NCBI GenBank assembly: GCA_964471755.1
Contig: CAYYJM010000098.1
Location: 1-20,714 of the forward strand
Reading direction: 5' to 3'
DNA length: 20,714 nucleotides
Source of the DNA: CAYYJM01 sp964471755
GTDB lineage: Bacteria > Planctomycetota > Planctomycetia > Gemmatales > Gemmataceae
Every line of letters starts with the position of its first letter. Position 1 is the first letter of the stretch. Below are positions 5,925-13,065 of this stretch, one piece after another. Position numbers and translations under genes: made by a program. A model generated the notes under the pieces. The model had not been told where the DNA came from. It saw only the letters and a program-made list of their open reading frames with translations, and ran no database searches.

Positions 5925-8900
5925 ATGCCCGATATGAACGCACTGGGCTCGTCGGAAAAGGTGCTGCTCGCGGCGGCCGTCGCTGCCCTCGTGATCGCCC
6001 TCCTTACCGTCATCGGCTTCGTGCCCTGGCTCGTGGGTCAGTTCTTCGCCCTGCTGCGCTGGCTGCTGGAGACCGGCTTCTGGCTCTGGGAACGCGTCCT
6101 GGCCGGCATTCCCTGGCCGCTCCTGGCTCTGGTCATCGTCAGCGTTCACGTCATCCTCTACTACAACAGTGGCCCGATCGTCACCGTGCTGCTCGGCCTG
6201 TTCCTGCTCACCGTCGGTCTGATCTGCTGCCTGGCCTACATCGCCATCGATCAGGAACGGCTCGAGGTCGGTCGTGGCTACAAGGCCCTGCACAATCCTG
6301 CCAGGGGGCAGCAGTGGGCCGGTCGGCTGGCGGTCCACGGGCCTCACGTCGGCCTGCCGTTACTTCTGGTCGCGACCCTGGCCTGCGTCAGTGGCTTCGC
6401 TCTGTTCAACGAGGGGCTGAGCGAATCGATCGGCGCGGACTGGTACGCTCCGGGCCACCATCGCCGCTACCACTACCTCAACGCCGAGGAGTTGGCCGAG
6501 GCCCGGGCCAGCAATCCGAAGCCGGAGTACCCCGACTTCCTCGTCTACTCGCTGCTCAACCTGGCCTCGGCGTTCGACTTCATCGACGTCATCAACCTGG
6601 CCAACGTCAGTCGGGTGAACTACGTCCATCCGAACCGCTGGCCGGCCTCGATGCTGCTGGTGCTGTTCCGCGTCTTCTTCACGGCCGTGCTGTTGCAGCA
6701 GATCCTGTCGTTCTTTGGCAAGGTTCGTCTGATCCAGGAGTGCGTTCGCGATTTCTGGAGCCCGCATGAGCCGATCCAGCGCCGCGCTGGCGAGAACCTG
6801 GCCCAGCTCGGCGGACGGGCGGTCGATAATCTGCTCCGCTCGGTGGAGCTGATCGAGTACATGACTCCCGAGCAGCGCGACCTGCTGCTGCGCATCATCG
6901 GCACGGTCGGCCCCTCGACGATCCCGTTGCTGGTCGGCCGGCTCGACAGTCCGCGGCCGCTCGTGCGTGAGATCGCGATGGTCGGTCTGGGCCGGCTCCG
7001 CGCCCTGGAGACGCTGCCACGTCTGGTGACTTCCGCGACCGACGAGAACGAGGGTGTGCGCCTGAGTCTGGTCGAGGCCCTGGAAATGGTCGCCAGCGAG
7101 GAGCCGGCCGCCATCCGCCGGCGCTGGCGGTTACAGCGTCAGCACCGGCGAGCCGGGCAGCGCACCTGGTGGACGCACAAGGACCAGCCCGAGGCGGACA
7201 TCGATCCGGTGGCCCTGACGGTCCAGACGCTTCGGACTCTGCTGGGCGATCCGGCCCGTTCGGTCCGGGTCACCGCGACACGCCTGCTCGGTCGGTTCGG
7301 GGCCGAGGCCCGTTCCGCGGCGGCGGAACTGGCCCGGCTGGCCCTCGATTCGGAGGAGTCGGTTCGCGAACAGGCCGTGCTGACTCTTGGCGAGATCGGT
7401 GGTCCGGTCGAGACGGTCATCCCGGCCCTGCTCGCCGTACTCCAGGAGGAGCAGTTGCCCCACGTTCGCGTCGCTGCTCTGCATGCGCTGGGTCGGTTCG
7501 GCTCGGCAGCGGCTCCGGCGGCGGCCGTGTTGACTGCCCTGGTGCAGGATCGCGAGAAGACCATCCGCACGGCCGCCGCCGAGACGTTGCGTCGGATCGG
7601 CACCGGCGATGCGAACCAGCCCGGTGGACTGGACGAGCCCGTGATCCGGGCCCTGGTCGAGGGGCTCCTGAGTCGGGACAATCAGGTGCGCATCCAGGCG
7701 GCGGCCGCGCTGGGGACGATCGGTCCCAGCGCGGCGGCGGCCGTCCCGGCCCTGATCACCGCCCTGGGCGACCGGAACGATGGCGTCCGCGTGCGCGTGG
7801 CCCGAGCCCTGGGCGAGTTGCGTGAGGCCGGCTTTCCGGCCGTCTTCCGTCTGGCTCAGGCGCTGCACGATCCGGATTTCACCGTGGCCGCCGAGGCCGC
7901 TCGCGCGATGGGGCGGATCGGGGCCGCTGTCGTCGCGACTGCGGGCCGCTTCGATGCCAGTGGCGCGCTCGCCTCGCTGCTCAAATCGAGTCGGCACTCC
8001 AATCCGGTCGTCCGCACCCGGGTGGCCGAGGCGCTCGCTCGCATCGAGGCCGAGCCGCTGGCGGTCCTGCCTTGCCTGGTCGAGATGACCCACGACGCCG
8101 ACGATGCCGTTCGCGCCGCCGCCCTGGCCGGACTGGCTGGCAAGACCAGCATCGGCGCGATTCGCCGTGACATCTTCCTGGCCGCCCTGGACGACGAGTC
8201 GCCCGCCGTCCGGGCCGTCGCCGTGGCCGAACTGCCGCACCTCGATCTGGCCGAGGAGGACCTGGTGGCCCGGTTGCTCCACGCCGTCGATGACGTGGGC
8301 GACATTGTCCAGACCGAGGCGGTGCAGGGTCTGGCGGAGCGGGAGTCCGTCCCCGACGCGGTGGTTGCCCGGCTCTGTCGTCTTCTGATCGAGGACAGCC
8401 CGACGCTGCAACTGGTGACGTTGCGGGCACTGGGCCGGTTCGGTCCACAGGCGATCCAGGTCGTGCCGACGCTCCTGCACATTCTGCAACGGGCCGACAC
8501 CGAGATCCGTGCCGAGGCCCTGCACGCGGCCTCGTGCATCGCCCCGCAGGAGACGCTGCCGCTGTTCCTGGGCGGTCTGCATGACAGTGACGCCACGGTC
8601 CGGCGGCGAGCGTCGGCCGGCCTGGTTCTGTGCAAGGACATCCCGGAGGATCAGATCGGCAGCCTGGCCGAGGCCATCCGTGATCCAGACGAGGAGGTAC
8701 GGTCCAACGTCGTTTCCATCTGTCTCAATCGGGGGATGATCCGGCCGGAGATGTATCCGGCCCTGGCGGCGTGCCTGGCCGAGCCGAACGACGAGCTGCG
8801 CCGCAACGCGATGCAGGCGTTGCAGGGAGCGCCGTACGAGGTGGTCGAGGAGATGCTGCCACGCCTGCTCGACGATCCGCTCCCGGCGATTCGTTTGCAG

Positions 8901-9065
8901 GCCGCGATTCAGATGCTGCACCACGATCCGGCCAATGAGGAAGCACGGCAGATCGTGACAGAGGCGGCCCGGTCGAGCAACGACAGGGACCGCACCTTGA
9001 TCGAGGAGAAGTTTCGCGGCGTGGCCGGCTTCTCCGGCCTTTTCGAGCGGCCGAAGAAGGAGTGA
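5925..9065 (+). CDS. Large membrane-anchored HEAT-repeat protein
   Basis: This 1046-residue protein has a hydrophobic N-terminal third with predicted membrane helices at about 14-36, 62-80, 84-107, 143-162 and 241-264, plus a weaker one at 205-223. From about residue 275 to the C-terminus it is a run of HEAT/PBS-lyase-like repeats, seen as recurring blocks such as VRVTATRLLGRFG, VREQAVLTLGEIG, VRVAALHALGRFG and VRIQAAAALGTIG, each about 35-40 residues apart. A basic Trp-containing insert lies near 395-420. HEAT arrays are protein-binding scaffolds; no catalytic motif is visible, so it is probably an envelope adaptor of unknown partner. It may be co-transcribed with tatC. ATG 5925 has only a weak GAGCGAG ribosome site; ATG 5934 is an alternative start. 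It ends 23 bp before the convergent nuclease gene. Confidence 0.88.
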   Translation: MPDMNALGSSEKVLLAAAVAALVIALLTVIGFVPWLVGQFFALLRWLLETGFWLWERVLAGIPWPLLALVIVSVHVILYYNSGPIVTVLLGLFLLTVGLICCLAYIAIDQERLEVGRGYKALHNPARGQQWAGRLAVHGPHVGLPLLLVATLACVSGFALFNEGLSESIGADWYAPGHHRRYHYLNAEELAEARASNPKPEYPDFLVYSLLNLASAFDFIDVINLANVSRVNYVHPNRWPASMLLVLFRVFFTAVLLQQILSFFGKVRLIQECVRDFWSPHEPIQRRAGENLAQLGGRAVDNLLRSVELIEYMTPEQRDLLLRIIGTVGPSTIPLLVGRLDSPRPLVREIAMVGLGRLRALETLPRLVTSATDENEGVRLSLVEALEMVASEEPAAIRRRWRLQRQHRRAGQRTWWTHKDQPEADIDPVALTVQTLRTLLGDPARSVRVTATRLLGRFGAEARSAAAELARLALDSEESVREQAVLTLGEIGGPVETVIPALLAVLQEEQLPHVRVAALHALGRFGSAAAPAAAVLTALVQDREKTIRTAAAETLRRIGTGDANQPGGLDEPVIRALVEGLLSRDNQVRIQAAAALGTIGPSAAAAVPALITALGDRNDGVRVRVARALGELREAGFPAVFRLAQALHDPDFTVAAEAARAMGRIGAAVVATAGRFDASGALASLLKSSRHSNPVVRTRVAEALARIEAEPLAVLPCLVEMTHDADDAVRAAALAGLAGKTSIGAIRRDIFLAALDDESPAVRAVAVAELPHLDLAEEDLVARLLHAVDDVGDIVQTEAVQGLAERESVPDAVVARLCRLLIEDSPTLQLVTLRALGRFGPQAIQVVPTLLHILQRADTEIRAEALHAASCIAPQETLPLFLGGLHDSDATVRRRASAGLVLCKDIPEDQIGSLAEAIRDPDEEVRSNVVSICLNRGMIRPEMYPALAACLAEPNDELRRNAMQALQGAPYEVVEEMLPRLLDDPLPAIRLQAAIQMLHHDPANEEARQIVTEAARSSNDRDRTLIEEKFRGVAGFSGLFERPKKE

Positions 9066-9078
9066 CGAGCGAGTCGCA

Positions 9079-9099
9079 CCGGGCCTGCTTACAGCCCGG
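9079..9099. terminator. Possible bidirectional terminator between convergent genes
   Basis: CCGGGC (9079-9084) and GCCCGG (9094-9099) form a 6-bp stem spanning the junction of the HEAT and Rpn-like genes, and overlap the end of the latter. No T-tract is visible on either side, so the call rests on position and symmetry only. Confidence 0.25.
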
Positions 9100-10039
9100 C
9101 CTGCTGCCGGAAAACCTCCAGCGTGTCGGCCGTGAGAGCGAGGGTGAGCCAGGTTCGGAGCTGGTCCAGGTCCGAACACGCCCGGATCTTCGTCGCCAGG
9201 TCAGCGGGAACCTCCTGCCGGGTGTGCAATGCCAGCGCTTCCAGCAAGGTTTCCTGACGTCCCTCGACACGTCCCTCGGCTCGCCCTTCGACACGTCCCT
9301 CGGCGCGCCCTTCGTTCCGGGTCTTTTCCATCGTCGGAGATTTGATCACGGCCCATCCCTCCAGTGCCTGGTGCCAGGCTGACGGATCGCCACTCTTCTC
9401 GGCGAAGATGTGCGTGTGGTACGCGAAATCGGATCGCTTTCGTTGATCCGTCTCGACCTCGGCCAGCTCGACGCATCGAGCGATCACCTGCGGTTCACTG
9501 CCGCCGCGCATCAGCGGTATCCACGGCAGCAGAGCCCTATCATACCGTCCCTGGGCGATCGCCTCCAAGGTCACCTCGGCTGACTCCTCGGCCAGGTAAC
9601 GCTCGCGGACGTGCAGCACACACTCAACCCGGTCCGGCCCCGACCAGACGAAGCTCGCTGACGCTGGCACCGACTGCGACGTGCCCGTCAGATTGACGAC
9701 GCTGGAAGCGAGTTGATACCGGCTTGCTGGCAGTGGGTCCGGTCGGCGTTCGCACCAGATCTGTCCCAGATACTGGAGCATCCGGCCGAACAGGTCCGGG
9801 TCCGGCTCGGATTGGAACTCCAGCGCCAGGGCCCACAACGGGCCAATGACCTGGAGCATCTCCAGTTCCGCGACAAGGTCGCCAATCTGGTCGGCCTTGC
9901 CTGGAAAGGGAATGCTCCGGGTATCGATCCAGCGGAGGAAGCGAGCTGTCAGGGTGAAGTCGGTCAGAAGCCAGGCGAGAAAGGCACCTGGCTCTGACTT
10001 GACCATCCGACGACAGGCAATGTCGTAGTCGTTGCTCAT
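9089..10039 (-). CDS. Rpn/YdaD-like PD-(D/E)XK nuclease family protein
   Basis: The 316-residue product resembles the Rpn family (PF04754-like, recombination-promoting nuclease) and related uncharacterised planctomycete and cyanobacterial proteins. The core reads GDLVAELE (D54) followed by LALEFQSEPDPDLFGRMLQYLGQ, where E74-x-Q76 stands at the (D/E)XK position with Gln replacing Lys; the QSxPDP..R.L.Y pattern is the family hallmark. The C-terminal part has a low-complexity EGR-rich stretch (about residues 242-260), encoded by a 24-bp direct repeat, then a helical tail typical of the family. Nuclease function is inferred from the fold. It follows the PQQ-like gene by 34 bp on the same strand and may be co-transcribed. 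The ATG at 10039 has a poor ribosome site. Confidence 0.72.
   Translation of the reverse strand: MSNDYDIACRRMVKSEPGAFLAWLLTDFTLTARFLRWIDTRSIPFPGKADQIGDLVAELEMLQVIGPLWALALEFQSEPDPDLFGRMLQYLGQIWCERRPDPLPASRYQLASSVVNLTGTSQSVPASASFVWSGPDRVECVLHVRERYLAEESAEVTLEAIAQGRYDRALLPWIPLMRGGSEPQVIARCVELAEVETDQRKRSDFAYHTHIFAEKSGDPSAWHQALEGWAVIKSPTMEKTRNEGRAEGRVEGRAEGRVEGRQETLLEALALHTRQEVPADLATKIRACSDLDQLRTWLTLALTADTLEVFRQQAGL
9264..9311. repeat. 24-bp tandem repeat inside the Rpn-like gene
   Basis: Two adjacent 24-bp units (9264-9287 and 9288-9311) differ at one base and continue as short partial copies on both sides. On the minus strand they encode the alternating EGRAEGRV pattern, so copy-number change would alter protein length by 8 residues without a frameshift. 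Confidence 0.85.
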
Positions 10040-10073
10040 GGGCGGTACTCGTCAGCCCTGGCGGCTCGACGCC

Positions 10074-11906
10074 TCAATTCGCGGCCGGAATCAACTCGAA
10101 GCAGACGGCCTCCTCGCCGTTGCGGACGTACAGTTTCCCGTGCGCCACCACCGGATGGTTCCACGTCTTCGCCGTCATCGCCTCGAAGCGGCCGATCTCG
10201 ATATGCTCCTTCGGGCTCGCCTCGACCAGCGCAACCTCGCCCTGCTCGCTCAGGATGAGCAGCCCATCCTGATCCGGCAGGAGCAGAACCTGGCCGTTAC
10301 CGTACCCGCGTGTCTTCCAGCGGACCTTGCCATCCGCGAGGTTCAGACAGAAGAAGAAGGCACCGTCGAAACCGTAGGCGTTGCCCTTGTGGACGACGAA
10401 ATCGTTGTAGTACGGCTTGACGGCTCGCGTCGTCCAGACCTCCTTCGTTCGCCAACTGTTCTTCTCCGGACTGACCTGGATGCGGCGCATGCCAAGGCCG
10501 AAGAACGTGCCGATAAGAACGTGGTTCCCGTCCACGATCGCCGGCTGACAGACGCGGTTGAGCCCCTCATCCATCTTCCAGTCGTGGTGCCAGAGTGTGG
10601 TGCCGTTCTTCGGATCGAACGCCGTCACGCCCGCATCGGAGGTGATCAGGATCTGTTCGACGCCATCGATCGTCGCCGGGTGCGGTGAGCAGTAACTGTG
10701 CCGGGCGGCACCGTCCGGGACGGCTCCGGTCCAGCGCACCTCGCCAGTGGCGGCGTCGTAGCCGATCAGACTCTTGCCTTCCGGACCACCGGCGAACACA
10801 GTGACAATGCCATGCCAGACGAGCGGCGACGAGGCGAAGCCCCAGGGCGGCAGTTTGGCTCCGGTGTCATCGACGAGGTTGCGCGGCTTCGACCAGATCG
10901 ACTCGCCAGTGGTGGCATCGAGGCAGTCGAGAATGCCGGTTGCTCCGAGGGCGTAGACCTTGCCGTCGTGGAACGTCGGCGTAGCTCGCGGTCCCGGCCC
11001 GGCGAGTTCCTCGCTGAAGCGAGCCGGGTTCTTGTGGACCCAAACCTCCGCCCCGTTCGTCGCATCGTAGCAGAGGATCAGTTCGTCCGTGCCGCGCTGC
11101 TCCTGGGTGTAGAGGCGATTGCCGATCACGGCGAACGACGACCAGCCGGGACCGACGGGTCGTCGCCAGAGTTCACGCGGCTGGTTCACCGACCAGTCTG
11201 TTGGGATGCGAACGCCCGATAGGCCGCTGTCGCGCTTCGGGCCGCGGAAGGCGGGCCAGTCGCCCGGCTGAAGATCCTGAGCCGGCCCGGCCATCGGAGC
11301 CGCCGACACCGTGGAGAGCTTGCCGCTGGCGATGTCGGCCAGGAAACGCTGCTCCGGCGTCAGTGACCACCGCCAGCTGAACTCTGGGGCGAACTCGCCG
11401 GAGGTGCCGTCGAATCGCAAGGTACTCCAGAAGCCGCCGGCCAGGGCGACGAGGATGAGCAGGCCACCGAACCGCATCGGCCAGCGCAGAAACGGCGTCA
11501 GGGCCAGCCAGACGACGATCCCGGTGATCGCATACGGCAGGGCGAAGACGAAGAAGCCCATGCCTTGCAGCGAGGTGTCGGCGAGGACGTAGGTCAGGGC
11601 ACCCAGGCCGACGATGCCGACCAGGCCGAGCAGACGATGGGACCAGGGGATCCGGCTGAGGAGGACCCACCAGACGGCGAGTAGAGCGGCGGCACCCATT
11701 GGGGCCATGAACGCCAGCATGAACGCGACCATCTGCTCATCCGGGGCGATGCGGACCGGGAGCAGGACGGCCGCCCAGAGAGCGGCGATGATGAGGATCG
11801 CCGGCCAGACTCGCGGCCGCACCACCGTCGGCGATGACGGAGGAGTCGTGGGAGGGGTTTCATGAGGGCGGCGGGCTTCCGGAATTGACGACGTGATCTC
11901 ACTCAT
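10074..11906 (-). CDS. Membrane-anchored PQQ-like beta-propeller protein
   Basis: The 610-residue protein begins with a Pro/Thr-rich cytoplasmic tail, then about five membrane helices (33-51, 59-83, 92-113, 115-140, 143-164). A soluble domain follows, opening with the planctomycete signature DWPAFRGPKRDSGLSG (216-231). The rest is a PQQ-like beta-propeller: repeated blades such as ILCYDATNGAEVW, LDCLDATTGESIW, LIGYDAATGEVRW, VTAFDPKNGTTLW and FCLNLADGKVRW. Relatives include BamB and quinoprotein dehydrogenases, but no PQQ-binding or catalytic residues can be assigned, so a scaffold or binding role outside the membrane is more likely than an enzyme. GGAG lies about 8 nt before the ATG. It is divergent from the NHL lipoprotein gene across 231 bp, and the Rpn-like gene follows it. 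Confidence 0.88.
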   Translation of the reverse strand: MSEITSSIPEARRPHETPPTTPPSSPTVVRPRVWPAILIIAALWAAVLLPVRIAPDEQMVAFMLAFMAPMGAAALLAVWWVLLSRIPWSHRLLGLVGIVGLGALTYVLADTSLQGMGFFVFALPYAITGIVVWLALTPFLRWPMRFGGLLILVALAGGFWSTLRFDGTSGEFAPEFSWRWSLTPEQRFLADIASGKLSTVSAAPMAGPAQDLQPGDWPAFRGPKRDSGLSGVRIPTDWSVNQPRELWRRPVGPGWSSFAVIGNRLYTQEQRGTDELILCYDATNGAEVWVHKNPARFSEELAGPGPRATPTFHDGKVYALGATGILDCLDATTGESIWSKPRNLVDDTGAKLPPWGFASSPLVWHGIVTVFAGGPEGKSLIGYDAATGEVRWTGAVPDGAARHSYCSPHPATIDGVEQILITSDAGVTAFDPKNGTTLWHHDWKMDEGLNRVCQPAIVDGNHVLIGTFFGLGMRRIQVSPEKNSWRTKEVWTTRAVKPYYNDFVVHKGNAYGFDGAFFFCLNLADGKVRWKTRGYGNGQVLLLPDQDGLLILSEQGEVALVEASPKEHIEIGRFEAMTAKTWNHPVVAHGKLYVRNGEEAVCFELIPAAN

Positions 11907-12097
11907 GCGGGACTCCGTGAACTATGGCGAACTCTCGACGATCCGGCTGGGTATTTGATTCGAGAGACACCCGTTTCCTTTCTGGGTTCGCCTCGATCAC
12001 TATCCCGGATGGGAGAAACTGTTCCAAGGCCAGTTGGGAAGAATTCGCGTGGGAGGGTGAGCGACGGCCGCCCCTGGCGGAGTGACGGGGTGCGCGG

Positions 12098-12106
12098 TAC
12101 CCTGAG
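12098..12106 (+). promoter_or_regulatory. TACCCTGAG motif upstream of the NHL gene
   Basis: TACCCTGAG lies 40 bp before the NHL gene ATG and resembles motifs ahead of nusB and tatC. It may act as a -10 element, but no convincing -35 box stands 16-18 bp upstream. Confidence 0.25.
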
Positions 12107-12137
12107 CGTGTTCCCTTCTCGGCAAAGCGGAGGCCCG

Positions 12138-13058
12138 ATGGGCGGCATGACCCGGCGATCGATTCCCTGGCTGGCCGTGCTGCTCGCCGGCTGCGGCGGC
12201 AACTCCGATCAGCCGGAGTGCGTCTGGGGCCGACATGGCGTCGTCGCTGGCGATCTCGTCCGGCCGCGGGCCATCGCCATCGATCGGCAGGACCGGCTCT
12301 ACATCGTCGATTTCACCGCCCGGATTCAGGTCTACGATCGCGATGGCAATTACCTCGGGCCGACCTGGCAGACGCCGGACTTTCGCAAGGGCCGACCCAG
12401 TGGACTCGGCATCGATCGGGAAGGCAATCTGATCGTCTGCGACAGTCACTATAACTGTCTGCGGATCTACACCCCGGAGGGCGTACTGGTACGAACGATC
12501 GGCGGCGAGGCCGGGACGAGTCCGGGCCAACTCGGCTACGTCAGCGACGTCGTGCAGGATCGCGACGGCACCTACTTCGTGGCCGAGTTTGGTGAGAATC
12601 AGCGGATCAGTGTCTTCGACGCGGAGGGCAAGTTCCTGCGCTGCTGGGGCAGCGAGGGGGGCGAACCGGGACAGTTCTCCCGGCTGCGCGGCATTGCCCT
12701 GGGACCGGACGATCGGCTCTACGCCTGCGATGCGTGCAACCACCGCATCCAGGTGTTCGACCGGTACGGCCACCTTCAGCGCATCCTCGGCCGGCAGGGC
12801 AGCGAGCGCGGCGAGCTGTCGTATCCGTTCGATCTCGCCTTCACGACGACGGGGAACCTCGTCGTGGCCGAGCTGGGCAACCATCGCGTCCAGTTCCTTT
12901 CGCCGACGGGCGAGTCCCTTGCCGTGTGGGGCGGGCCGGGCCGTGGTCCGGGCCAGCTACACAGTCCGTGGGGACTCGCCATCGACAGCCGCGGGGCGAT
13001 CCACGTTGTCGATACCGAGAACCATCGGGTTCAGCGGATCACCCTGAGGCCGGAGTGA
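12138..13058 (+). CDS. NHL-repeat lipoprotein
   Basis: The 306-residue product starts MGGMTRR with a hydrophobic stretch and the lipobox LLAGC (Cys19), so it should be lipid-anchored after signal peptidase II cleavage. The remainder is a beta-propeller of about five or six NHL repeats, for example PRAIAIDRQDRLYIVDF, PSGLGIDREGNLIVCDS, LRGIALGPDDRLYACDACNHRIQVFD and PWGLAIDSRGAIHVVDTENHRVQ. NHL propellers bind proteins or other ligands; no enzymatic motif is seen. The start at 12138 is chosen because GGAGG (12129-12133) precedes it and the lipobox then falls at the right distance; the frame is open upstream to 11955, but that stretch is not signal-like. The VWA gene starts 7 bp after its stop, so the two form an operon. 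Confidence 0.9.
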   Translation: MGGMTRRSIPWLAVLLAGCGGNSDQPECVWGRHGVVAGDLVRPRAIAIDRQDRLYIVDFTARIQVYDRDGNYLGPTWQTPDFRKGRPSGLGIDREGNLIVCDSHYNCLRIYTPEGVLVRTIGGEAGTSPGQLGYVSDVVQDRDGTYFVAEFGENQRISVFDAEGKFLRCWGSEGGEPGQFSRLRGIALGPDDRLYACDACNHRIQVFDRYGHLQRILGRQGSERGELSYPFDLAFTTTGNLVVAELGNHRVQFLSPTGESLAVWGGPGRGPGQLHSPWGLAIDSRGAIHVVDTENHRVQRITLRPE

Positions 13059-13065
13059 GCCGCCC

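Noticed and set aside
7131..9179. Long antisense frame opposite the HEAT-repeat gene
   Set aside because: The repetitive Arg/Gly/Gln composition mirrors the HEAT codons. No start signal or recognizable motif is present.
9264..9311. Tandem repeat considered as a CRISPR or mobile-element end
   Set aside because: The units are directly adjacent without spacers and encode an in-frame EGR-rich protein segment.
11955..12137. Longer N-terminus for the NHL lipoprotein
   Set aside because: It would bury the signal peptide and lipobox more than 60 residues inside the protein. GGAGG and the lipobox spacing support the start at 12138.
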